64,000 nt of DNA from Symbiodinium natans (Eukaryota; Sar; Dinophyceae; Suessiales; Symbiodiniaceae), in NCBI GenBank assembly GCA_905221605.1, contig CAJNDS010002602.1, positions 62,001-126,000 on the forward strand, in the 5' to 3' direction. The notes beneath the pieces were generated by a model, which searched no databases, was not told where the DNA came from, and saw nothing but the letters and a program-made list of their open reading frames with translations. The first letter of the stretch is position 1; every line of letters begins with the position of its first letter. The translations under genes were made by a program, and so were the position numbers. Positions 8,601-16,599 of this stretch are shown one piece after another.

Positions 8601-10564
8601 GTTGCCATATTCTTGCTGTCGATGGCGTGGACAAGAGCTTCGGATCTTCTGAGCCAGCAGCGGCAGACTTGTGGGCCTTCCTGGAAGAGGCCATGACCGA
8701 GTTTTCAACACGCATGTGTAAAGCCTAAAGTCCCGGTCTGATGAATGTACGTCCAGGCCAATTTGCTCGGTTCTATATACTCGGTTCGCTTTTTGCTGCG
8801 CTTGCAACCCTTGAGCAATGACGATTATGGTTGAGTGCGGTGATTGAAATCCAGTGTTTGGTAACCTATCCCAGCCATCACCTTGTTCCTTCACGGTGAT
8901 GCGCTCGTTGATCCTTCCTTCCAGATGCTGGTGGAGAATCCTGGGCTACGTGTCCTCCTTGCCTCCCAACGCCCTCGCTACGACGCGCCGCTCTCTGGGA
9001 AGGACCTCTCCCTGCGAGTAGGACCTTGAGGACATGTCAGGATGGTGACCTGTGCATGTGCCAGGTTGTGGCGGTGGAGCTTCCGCCACTCAGCCGGGAG
9101 GCCGCCTGCTGCAGCGAAGGTTGCAGTCTGTGGCACTGGTGCCATGCTGCTGCAAACGACATATGCAAGATGCAAATTGCATTTTCCAGGACGCCTGCTT
9201 GCTACTGGCGCGGCGTTCTCACCGTCCTTTATACCCAAGGGATCTGGATGCACCAGTTCGCAGCTAGGCCATGTCTGGCTTTGGCATTTCTTTCTTCCTC
9301 CTGCCTCTTGTGATTCGCTTGACCTTTGTACTCTGCTTGCGTCTTACAGGATCTTATCGGCATGTGCTGGATTGAGCAGGAGCCACACTCCCAGTCCGAA
9401 CCAGTCTGAGCCAAGGCGGGACGATGGGAGACCTACCGCTTGGCCTGTCAGGCCACCGCCGCGAGTTCTTGCAACGAGCCCTGGAACAGAAATTGGACAA
9501 AGCGACGAGCCATAAATATCATAAATGGTTCCAGAAGTCGGGAGAGGTTTATGGACAGTGAAGGTCTCGGGGGTGTGCGGCCTCAGGCTCTATGCATCTG
9601 AAACCTTCTGACCCTTCTGTGTCAGTATGCGGGGCGGCATGTCCACGCTGCATAGCTTCGAATTGCTTCTTGACATCTCTCCACTTGGCCTCAGGACTGG
9701 CGGATCATCCGCTGGTGGCCAAGTGCCTCAGCTTTTTTAACACGTTTGGGAAGTTCGGGAGCTGGACTCTAAGTCAAATTCCGCAGTTGCACTTCTTCAA
9801 CTCAGAAGCTTAAGATATTCAAGCAGCTGTTGGGAGGCCCAACAAAGAGACCGCACGAGAAAAACGGGAAGGAAACACACGGGGAGCGAGAGAATCAATG
9901 AAGGAGGGCGAGAAAGTAGGAGCTGCGAAACCGAGTAACTCACATCATTTTGAGTTGTCTTACTGTTGCCTCGAAATGCTGGATAATTTCCCATGTTTCG
10001 AGTTGCCTGACATCAGGAGATGCTGTAGTGTGCAGCTTTTGAGGCAGTCGAACACTGTGACACTATGAGTGTTGCAGCACCTGGAGTTGTCGAACACTCT
10101 GACACGCACTTGCGAACAGCTGTGGTACGTAACCTCGCGAGCCTTCGAACACCTGTATGAGGCAATCCGAAATCAGATAACCAAACGAACTTCAAAAAGT
10201 CCCAAGCCAGATCATGTCTCAGCAGGCCTTCAAGCATGACGGTGTAAGGGGGAGACGCTTCTTTGTTTATGGGCCTTAGATCTTCTGGCGCCTTATCATT
10301 GAGCAGCAAACACCCCGTCTGGCTGTTGCCCCGGCTCCGTCCAGGATGGGCAACACGCCCGCGGAGGTCATTGCGGCAGCAGCGCAGATTACCCCCCAAC
10401 TCCCGTCGCTTTTTCAGCACCCGCTCTTAAAGGACGGCAAAAACGAGTGTTACCTTGATCCGGATGATCTTGTTCAAGCAACCTCTCAACTTGTTCTGCA
10501 ATTGGTACAGGACTTGCCGATTGCAAAGCCTGTCGAGTTCAGCGAACTTTCTTCGCCCACATGA
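2641..10564 (+). CDS. CHAT (caspase-like) protease fused to STAND/NB-ARC-type NTPase, multi-exon
   Basis: Exons in one strand and order give a CHAT domain then a STAND NTPase. 2641-2750 (after CAGAG) reads LHLDYLYASPLDVAPLDVR, like the ILFLaaNP.d...L.ldeE start of CHAT. 5180-5308 holds PRVLVLAAHCAV (catalytic His at 5261). 5444-5520 reads HAQVVGIRDIDELLA. 6451-6513 holds VVVVDACHSEQLG (catalytic Cys at 6481). Near 6613 is RFVASGASCAVAC; near 6751 is DAAAREFLRSFVASCF. Near 7243-7389 is AEHFRFFPATLAPSP. Then come the P-loop AGIGKSAF (7814), Walker B ILAVDGVDK (8606), LRVLLASQRPRYDAPL (8943), VELPPLSREA (9074), LLLARRSHRPLYPRDLD (9199), LADHPLVAK (9697) and MGNTPAEV (10346). Phases agree at 5309-5443 (GT-AG), 8690-8924 (GC-AG), 9018-9064, 9104-9189 and 9723-10344. 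The TGA at 10562 may or may not be the true end. Role by family: nucleotide-gated protease switch; substrate unknown. Confidence 0.6.
2870..2997 (+). CDS. Candidate exon, unknown function
   Basis: An open plus-strand frame reads AHSYDGDLGRSLEDVC, continues with VPPGMEDVDLFLLHC and ends at a TGA near 2995. Composition is protein-like and an AG precedes it near 2868. It lies in the gap between the first CHAT block and the nested DUF3431 gene and could belong to either or to neither. No family was recognised. Confidence 0.25.
3351..4991 (+). CDS. Type II membrane protein with PAN/apple-like Cys-rich region and DUF3431 (glycosyltransferase-like) domain
   Basis: A single uninterrupted 546-codon frame starting at ATG 3351. 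Residues 10-29 (LPAFLTLAVTACVLLSITV) form one hydrophobic segment after a basic start, as in Golgi type II proteins. A low-complexity stem (50-80) leads to a Cys-rich stretch (about 85-165) with spacing like PAN/apple or WSC modules, and a second Cys cluster (165-250). Residues 288-515 fit DUF3431: VELVISAFNENLHFI, NLGGENAVYLHHIVQNY, LADITVFSVGS, then GVLFNDIFAVRADRL and HYMERSWKAML. DUF3431 members are predicted glycan-related enzymes, but the reaction is not established. The frame has no visible intron, unlike its neighbours, and sits between CHAT exons on the same strand. Domain calls are from memory of the families; the ORF itself is secure. Confidence 0.82.
   Translation: MTCEERGRRLPAFLTLAVTACVLLSITVPQDWLRWHPEIQKRLDGNSKWLLQDQQQAEPKGEPSAEESTTSVAMSQAAVVPTMAHFQFHGNGSCETGYYSGWGTADSQHLESCKLACSADPACTFISFKKGVTCSRFDATAGTCRNLQYHKDGYTTYRRIWRCDWSEAVLQTGRRCSQSFENWKGGPKEAMLAFCASTSYCKGVHWFHEGGRDIRNISKGWFQACTGVVSAGQSTPWSTLVKPKSCAAPSDHRPLTKVSVPGTCSTTQVVASPGKDLKEPLPPSKSVELVISAFNENLHFIEPMLAIVGPDVQLKLYCSGDPNLDSRCMAVPNLGGENAVYLHHIVQNYHSLADITVFSVGSIMRNENNQLLCRKLNYVLSQLRPSQRESFRNFSTMAHTFPGEFNPFNPAFDIETYASQKWGHIRLCNASVRPLGAWYQSFVDKDLQHATCVGVLFNDIFAVRADRLRRWPQSTYEALLAEMSRCGDLRSAADHYMERSWKAMLDDAGELQPGGINKCPIEGMIRDYCLQQHGNDEGRCPRPQGN
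5180..6806 (+). other. CHAT catalytic region (His-Cys dyad exons)
   Basis: CHAT proteases use a His in an hLhhshHG-like strand and a Cys in an hhhsAC strand. Here the first is VLVLAAHCAV (His codon 5261-5263), followed by ALLLED, and the second VVVVDACHSE (Cys codon 6481-6483). Both residues are present, so the protease could be active. The block after the Cys (RFVASGASCAVAC, then DAAAREFLRSF) matches the usual vPhVVav...D.aA..F...FY tail of the fold. A 135-nt intron, 5309-5443, joins LLLEDA to QGHAQVVG in phase 0. The other exon borders here are approximate. Confidence 0.6.
6952..7047 (+). CDS. Candidate exon in the CHAT-STAND gene
   Basis: After TGTGTGCAG the frame reads PPRTEAKLERMFHQLFAKRG and stays open to a TGA at 7045. 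It lies between the last CHAT block and the block at 7243, on the same strand. It has no recognised domain, so membership of the gene is inferred from position and an amphipathic composition. Confidence 0.35.
   Translation, partial: PPRTEAKLERMFHQLFAKRGLPPCEGGTEWR
7380..7411 (+). repeat. Dispersed 32-bp repeat, copy 1
   Basis: This begins CGAGGCAACAGTAAG and ends CTCAAAATGATGT. The reverse complement recurs at 9942-9973 with a single mismatch in 32. Copy 1 overlaps the probable 3' end of the exon ending LESSLRARG, and its ACA|GTAAGG could serve as a 5' splice site. Both copies lie within the CHAT-STAND span, in opposite orientation. Confidence 0.75.
7814..10561 (+). other. STAND/NB-ARC-type NTPase region
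   Basis: The P-loop exon starts after ATTGCAG with AGIGKSAFISEFCRFYSL. The Walker B exon reads ILAVDGVDKSFGSS...DLWAFLEE and joins MLVENPGLRVLLASQRP (sensor strand) through a GC-AG intron. Then come DLSLR-VVAVELPPLSREA-DACLLLARR and RPLYPRDLD, equivalent to the LpPLs.eeA..Lf segment. Last is HPLVAK-MGNTPAEVIAAAA, equivalent to the GxP region. The segment expected between the P-loop and Walker B is not resolved; 8245-8420 may contain part of it. C-terminal sensor repeats (TPR, WD40, LRR) were not identified; candidate exons continue to 12.8 kb. Confidence 0.6.
9942..9973 (-). repeat. Dispersed 32-bp repeat, copy 2 (inverted)
   Basis: On the minus strand this matches 7380-7411 at 31 of 32 positions. 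It lies inside the 622-nt intron 9723-10344 of the CHAT-STAND gene. It could be the end of a mobile or introner-like element, or a foldback partner of copy 1 in the pre-mRNA. Confidence 0.75.
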
Positions 10565-10776
10565 TAGCGTCTTATTGCAGCTTTGCCGCACATTCCTGTT
10601 ATCTGGTAGCGTGCCGACATTGAAGTTCGATTGCTGAATCTGCCAGCTCCTTGTACCTTGCAACCATGAGGTGACCTGGCCTCATCATGTACAGTCTGAT
10701 GTTTTCAGCAGGTTTCAGACTAAGAGGCACAAGAGCCCTCTGTTTTCAACATCACAAACATTTTTGAATAATTAAG

Positions 10777-10872
10777 AGCTTCGAGTTCAGAAGGGCCTTT
10801 GCTTCCGCTCTTCTGGCCGAGCTCAGGATGCATGCTAACAAGCTACGGGAGCTTGGGAGTCTTTACATGTCT
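10777..10872 (+). CDS. Candidate exon, helical, unknown
   Basis: The frame reads SFEFRRAFASALLAELRM and then HANKLRELGSLYMSL after an AG. It is Ala/Leu/Arg-rich and helical. It lies 200 nt beyond the last recognised STAND exon on the same strand and may belong to its C-terminal part. No family was recognised. Confidence 0.35.
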
Positions 10873-11453
10873 CTGCCTATCTTCGCACTTCAGCAGCCAC
10901 AACTTTTTCCCGCCACACGTTATGATGGTTATTGCTTTGTTGTTGTTTTGTCTCATGTTGCGTCGTGATTGTTTGAGTCAGGCCTGGTAGGCCTTCCGCT
11001 TCTGTCCTCTGTGCCACTTAGCTGACGGGGTTTTGTCAAGCGGGTGGTGGAGTCACCGAAGGCACGCCGAACCGTGCGTGTGGCAAAAAGTGTTGTGAGG
11101 ATGTCGAACTCACGGGCTTGGCACGTCATCTTCTCATTCTAAGCTGACAGTTGACAGTTGCCAGTGCGGTTTCGCGCAGGCTTAGTGCTCAAGCAGGGCT
11201 GAGGTCCAGGGCGCCTCCAGCTGCACAAAGTTTGCTGCGAAGTGAATCCTGGAGGCAAGGATGCCTAGTTTGGTTTGCCATTCCAAGAGTCTCGGTAGTG
11301 GCCACTTGGGAGGCCATGCACAAGCTTTGGTCCCTGGCCCTGCTTTTGGTTCAAGCGGTGTCTTGGCAAAAGTTTTGAGTTTGGGGGGGTGTTTTGAGTG
11401 GTTATGTCACGGTTATGTCTATGAAGCTCTGCAATGCTCAGAGCACGCTCCAG

Positions 11454-11590
11454 ATGTCGCAAGGCTGCGGAGCTGTCCGAGGAGTCCTGCCAAGCAGGTG
11501 TTGTGCTCGAAGAGGAGAAGGCAAGGGGGCAGCCTCCAGAAGAGCAAATGTATTGCTTGCGCGCCGTGTTCCTGGATGTTTCTGCATGTT
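11454..11590 (+). CDS. Candidate exon, unknown
   Basis: After CTCCAG the frame reads CRKAAELSEESCQAGVVLEE and continues EKARGQPPEEQMYCLRAV. It has a charged, helical composition and is open to a TGA near 11597. No domain was recognised. It is possibly a downstream exon of the CHAT-STAND gene. Confidence 0.3.
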
Positions 11591-11950
11591 CGTGACATGT
11601 TCTTACCTTGCATGCCGGGCGACCAGTCGGTAACCTTTAACCTTTTGGGGGAAAGATAATCCTACCAGAATTGAAAGGTCAATCTTTCTGGGTCCAGGGT
11701 ACTCAGCAATTAGGCCTTGGCTGTAGTAGTCACAAGTCAAGCGAAGAGTTGGGCAGTCGCAGAGTTCCCAACTACTAGTTTGACTTTTGCGGTCAGGTCT
11801 GGTGCTGCCTGATGCATGGCTTGGGATGTCGGGAAGAGGTGCCAGCAAGACAGCTCGAAATGACTGAGGCAGCCGCCCATACATTGCATCGCATGCCATG
11901 TCACAGTTGATAGACTTCACCACTTGTCCTGCGCAGCGACTGAGCTGCAG

Positions 11951-12027
11951 GCAGTTGTTGAAGATGGAGATACTCGCTTCGATTGCAATGAGGGGCTGGA
12001 AGACGTCCGGAACCCGGACCCTGCAAG
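11951..12027 (+). CDS. Candidate exon, unknown
   Basis: After GAGCTGCAG the frame reads AVVEDGDTRFDCNEGLEDV and ends near CCTGCAAG. It is acidic and protein-like with a consensus acceptor. No family was recognised; the gene assignment is open. Confidence 0.3.
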
Positions 12028-12593
12028 GAACTCGTAATTTTGATCATGCCATATTATGCCGTTATACTGTTGTGCTTAGCCCCTGCCATTCCAGGATGCG
12101 TTCATAGTCATAGTTCGATGGAAATCTTGGCTAAGGTGAGATTATACTGGGACATCGAGAAGCACAGCTGCGAACGTCCATGATAGGTTTCCTTTTGTTT
12201 TGTTGAAGTCGCGCAGGACAGTCATGGCAAGCGTGGGCTTGCAAACTACTGTAGTTCCCCGCATTGCGCAACCTTCAGATTCAGAGGCATTGACCGGATG
12301 TGCTCTAGAAGTGCATGTGGATTTGGGACTCAGGAAACAAGCTCGGTGCTGTGCAAGATTCGGCATGGGTTGCCCTGACAACGCGCTGCCCGACTGCCTC
12401 GCTGGACAATTGGTTTTGCAAGTTGTGCGAACTTCTTTTTCTGCTTTCTGCAGTTTTCGGTGCCTGAAGGTTTGATTGCGACTCGGGCTACATGAACTGG
12501 GTCCACGGTTGGTCTAACGGCAAGAAGCTGCTCGGTACTGAACCATAAGTCAACCGCAACATCTTGACATACCATCTTGACAGGTCAGTGCCC

Positions 12594-12760
12594 TGGTCCA
12601 TGACTATCGTGTCACTGCTTGCTTCCGGGTGTGTGAGGCTTTGGTGTTGCAAGCGCACGAATCGGGGCTGCCCGCCTACTACGATCACGCTGACCACGAC
12701 AAAGACATGAGGGTTCTGCTGGTAGCCTTGCATTTCCTTAGTTGTCAGCGTTGTGGTGTC
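12594..12760 (+). CDS. Candidate exon, unknown
   Basis: After CTTGACAG the frame reads VSALVHDYRVTACFRVCEAL and continues with ESGLPAYYDHADHDKDMRVL. The plus-strand reading is favoured because of the AG|G acceptor and the strand of the neighbours. The minus strand is also open here (12488-12907), so strand is not certain. No family was recognised. Confidence 0.35.
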
Positions 12761-13721
12761 ATGCTGCTTGGTTAGAGGACCGAAACCGTCACCACGACCT
12801 TCCCTGGCTGCAAGAAGTTCTGTACCCTGCAAAATGTGCAGGCAGTTTGCTGGCACTTCCTCTTGAGCGCAGCTTGTTTGCAGCCTGCTGATGTTGAAAA
12901 TCACCATGTCGTTTCCAGGTAACCTGTGAGGAGCGGATTCACTTTGCGTCTGTTCACACGTTTCTCGGCAACTTGGCTGCGCGGTAGGGTGTCACGGGCT
13001 TGAACTTGTGACTTCACGTGATACTGGCAAGTCGTACTATCGTTTTCAGTGCGTGAAGCCGGGCGGAGTGTCATTTTGTACTTAAAATTCTTTGATAAGA
13101 AGCTTTATGATTGAATGATGCTCATTGATGTTCGTCACATGCACTGTTTCTCACAACTTTGGAAACTATCGCGATTACATACGGATACACAGGATTATAC
13201 AGTACACTACAAAACCTTCGCTTTTGCTCAGGCGAGGTATCTCCATGCCAAGCCGCACACGAACTCGTATTGCACGAGTGCCAGGGTCTCTGCGACTTGT
13301 GCAGCGTCAGAGACCTGGCCGCACTTGAGACTCTCTAATCGGAGTGATGGGAATGTTTGGGAATGTTTCCCGTGCATCATGTCCGCACACTGGCATCGGA
13401 TTTGCGAACACGCGCCTGGTTCGCGTGTTGCCGTACAACTTGCTACCGGCTAGGGTTACATCGGGTCTACTAAGCAACTTTGTCCCTGCATGCAAGTCAG
13501 CAACCTTGAGCCTTCTGTGGCTACGGTTCGTGATGCAGCGCCGTTCCTGGAACAGCCCCTCCTTGTCGCCGACTCGGCATTTGCGTGTTCTTGACATGAC
13601 TGCCCTCATAGTTAAGGCCATGCTTGTCTGGGTGCTGCAAATGCCACAGCCCCAGCATCCAGTGCCGCAGTCCCCTGGGAGCTCATGACGTTCCTGCTGG
13701 GGGCCAAGCTTGGGCCAAGCT

Positions 13722-14010
13722 AAGGTGGAAACAACGACTCCTCCTCCGACTACTCTCGCGGATAAGAAGCACAGCCATGCCAAAGCCGTGGTTGCCAAGC
13801 CTTTTGACTGTCACGAGGGCCTGGACATGTGGCAATTGGCCACGTGACTGCGATTTACTGAACCGGCTCTAGATGTGAAGCAGTGCAGATTCCAGAAGAA
13901 GCACACTCATTGCTGCATTCTGGCACAGGTTTGGTTCCCCGCCAAACAAGAATGGTGCTGCAATCATGAGAAGTTGGGCTGCCCAGAGGCAGCCGAGCAA
14001 AAGTGGGCTT
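13722..14010 (+). CDS. DCxxG...W...WCC-motif protein, two exons visible
   Basis: Exon 13722-13838 reads AKVETTTPPPTTLADKKH and then PFDCHEGLDMWQL. Exon 13929-about 14010 starts after GGCACAG and reads VWFPAKQEWCCNHEKLGC. A GC-AG intron of 90 nt (13839-13928, phase 0) joins them to give FDC.EG...W...WFPAKQEWCC, a motif I associate with many dinoflagellate proteins of unknown biochemical role, usually after a Thr/Pro-rich linker as here. The 5' part of the gene was not found; the end is open. Function is unknown. Confidence 0.5.
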
Positions 14011-14068
14011 TGCGTGACCTGCCAAAACCTATGATGGAAGAAAACGTGTTGCTAAGCGCGCGCGCGGG

Positions 14069-14160
14069 TGTGGGTGTGTGTGTGTGTGGGCGGCGGGCGT
14101 GAGGGTGTGAGGGTGTGAGGGTAGGTGATGGTGAGAGTGTGCGTGTGTGCTAGTGCTGGT
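14069..14160. repeat. GT-rich simple repeat
   Basis: An impure GTGTGGGTGTGTG and GTGAGGGTGTGAGG tract. It gives rise to an artefactual Thr/His-rich minus-strand frame. Confidence 0.8.
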
Positions 14161-14383
14161 GAGTGGCTTCGGTAGCCGTTTTTGTCCCTGTTTGTCTTGG
14201 CCAGCAAATGATGTAATCAGCAACGCATCGAGCCTGCTCTTGGGCTGAGGAAAGTCGAGAGACATCACGGCTCCACGACCAGCTTGGTCAATTCTGGCCC
14301 TTGCTGGGTTGAGCGCGCTTGCGGCTGTGGCTGTTCTTGCAAAGACCATGCGGTGGAGGCACGCAGCGGGGGCATCGAATTCT

Positions 14384-14399
14384 CCCCCCCCCCCCCCCC
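14384..14399. repeat. Poly-C run (16 nt)
   Basis: Sixteen consecutive C. Similar runs occur at 15215-15229, 36884-36894 and 43378-43391, so long C/G runs are a feature of this DNA. Confidence 0.85.
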
Positions 14400-14702
14400 G
14401 TTGAAAATGCTTATCTGTCACACAGGCACTCGCCGAGTGGTTACGAGTTTGCCCCAGCGTCCACCTGACTCTGGCCAGATGTCTGGGTCTGTGCAAGACT
14501 CGGAGAAGGAAACAAATCGCAGGAGTGCTTGACACTTGATGGGAGCTAGTTGAGAAACATATTGATCTTCAAGAGAAGCAGTACTTAATCCAAGGCTTCC
14601 CCTGCAAACTGCCTCAAATGCTCAGAACGCTAAGACTTCTGCGCGCCCCGAGGTTTCAGTCGGTTGATTTTGGCGCCTTCAGACTTCGTAGTTACGAGCT
14701 GA

Positions 14703-14850
14703 GGTGCTGCCGGCTCCGGCGTTTGCGCACCAGCGCGAGTATGCTGGCACGAGTGGCATGGCGCTTCGGAACAATCTGGAACAGCTTCTGCAAAATAGTG
14801 CAGTAGTTTCACCTTCTCAAAGTATCATGCCAACGATGCGTGAACGTTCT
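14703..14850 (+). CDS. Candidate exon, unknown
   Basis: After GAGCTGAG the frame reads VLPAPAFAHQREYAGTSGMA and LRNNLEQLLQNSAVV. It is open to 14970. The acceptor is plausible and the composition protein-like. It has no recognised domain and lies about 1.7 kb upstream of the alveolin gene. Confidence 0.3.
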
Positions 14851-15137
14851 GCAAGCTCGGGTCGTGGCCACCGAAAAGACTGGCGTGTCATGTCTTCAAG
14901 GGCAGATGGAATCACGTGGAGTTTGCTTGACTTCGTGCTCTGCTGTGTACCTGCAACCGACGCATTCAATTAAGTCTCCTTGCTTGATATGACAGCTGCA
15001 GCAGCACGGAAACGCTTCAGCACCTGTCAGACACACCAGCGTAGTCTACTGTAGGGTTCTTGACGATTAAATGCGACATCGTGGCCGCAGACTGCAACCC
15101 CCAGTTGAAAGTGCAGTGGGACCTTTGGGATGCAGCG

Positions 15138-15167
15138 GCAGAGAGAGAGAGAGAGAGAGAGAGAGTT
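15138..15167. repeat. (GA)n microsatellite
   Basis: A run of GA dinucleotides inside otherwise non-repetitive sequence; no gene was recognised around it (14.97-16.6 kb). A 208-codon minus-strand frame at 16022-16648 overlaps the alveolin start and is not supported by any motif. Confidence 0.8.
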
Positions 15168-16599
15168 GAAAGTGCCCCACTTGCGTCCGGAAGAGTAACT
15201 GAGTTTGCTTCACTCCCCCCCCCCCCCCCGGGTGGCAGAATCACTTGGCAAAGTGTCCCACCTCCACAACACGTGCTTGCCGCCAACAGAAGCCTGGACT
15301 TCCGTGAAGGGTGCGGCAAGCAGGGCAAGTGGAGTAGGTGGGGCATGTGGCCGAAACAGTTATCGGCCAAAATCTAGTGGTTCCCCCCCATTTCCGCTCC
15401 TCCATTCGGCAGGGAATGTCGGGCTATCAGGGGCTTGCCATCACTTTTCTCCCTTTTCCCCTGTTCATCTTTCATGTGGAGCTGATATAGGCACGAGATG
15501 TCGGGGTTTTGTGAGGCCATTCTCCCTTAGTTTTCTGTTCATATGGGATCGGCATGGGTGGGGAGTTGCCGGGGTGTTCGGAAGTTTCGGTCTTCATGTT
15601 TGAGGGCTGGGAGCTTTGGCTGTCCTTCATGGAAAATGAAGGTGGGGCCGCCGTGGGTGGCAAGTGCCGCTGTTCTGGCTTTTCGGAGGCTTGCCGGCTT
15701 GCCTTCGCAATGCAATTTGCTGAAGGGGCTCCTGGTTCGACTGAAGAGACATGCTTTGCCGTGAGGCTGGCTTCCTATCATGTGGGGGCAGGTGGTGGTA
15801 GCGCATGTCGGGTTATCAGAGGCTGGTCTTCCCTTGCCTCCCTCCGTGTGGCGCCCGTGGGCGAGAGAGATGTCGGGGTCCCTTCTGTTGGCGTTTGCTT
15901 GTCGAATGCTCAGGTGTGTCCCTTTGCTTGAGTCGGCGTGGGTCTGCTTGACACTGGACACCTCCTGCATGATCCGGCCGCCCAAGTTTAAGACGAAATC
16001 GTCCTGAAGCGGCCCACAGCCTCAAGAGATTCCAGCTAAACGAAGAATCCAAGATCTTTCTTCGACGCTGCTGTAGAGCTGAATTGCCTGCAAGGTCATG
16101 TACACAGAGGTCTCGAACAAATCAGTCGCAGCCACGTCCCAGCCATGAGACCATGTCTTTTCTGCGGAGCTTTGCAAAGCAGCATGATTGTACGGGGTGC
16201 ACACGCCCATGTGGGATTTGGAGGGACCTAGCACGCCAGACTTTGTAGACGGCTGCTTCTCAATGGCTGCGGGTTTAGGTGTGTCGTTCTTAGATGGGTT
16301 CTTGCGTTTGGCGCAGGCGCAGACATTGAATTGGGTCGTGTTGACGTGACAAAGCTGGAACGGATCCGGAAGAGCGCACAAGGAAGCCGCAAGGAGTGCT
16401 TCCTGCATCGTGCCTTTTGGAAGCGAGATTCGACAGATTACTTCCCAATGCGAACATGTTTCTTGCGGTATAGGTTGCCCGTGATAAGCCCGGTCTTGCA
16501 AATCTTTCGGATCGAGCCAGCACATGTTGTCCTTACGATCAGATGGGCCAGGAAGCAGCGACGTGCTGAGCCCGGCCTTTGGGAAGGTTGGAAGGGCCC

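Noticed and set aside
10346-10564. 72-residue protein starting MGNTPAEV, possibly N-myristoylated
   Set aside because: The ATG is better explained as the start of a STAND exon: CCAG acceptor and phase 2 join HPLVAK to MGNTPAEV.
12488-12907. 139-codon minus-strand frame
   Set aside because: The plus strand offers an AG|G acceptor and a coherent reading; minus is kept only as an alternative.
13307-13798. 163-codon minus-strand frame
   Set aside because: Overlaps the DCxxG exon on plus and has no motif.
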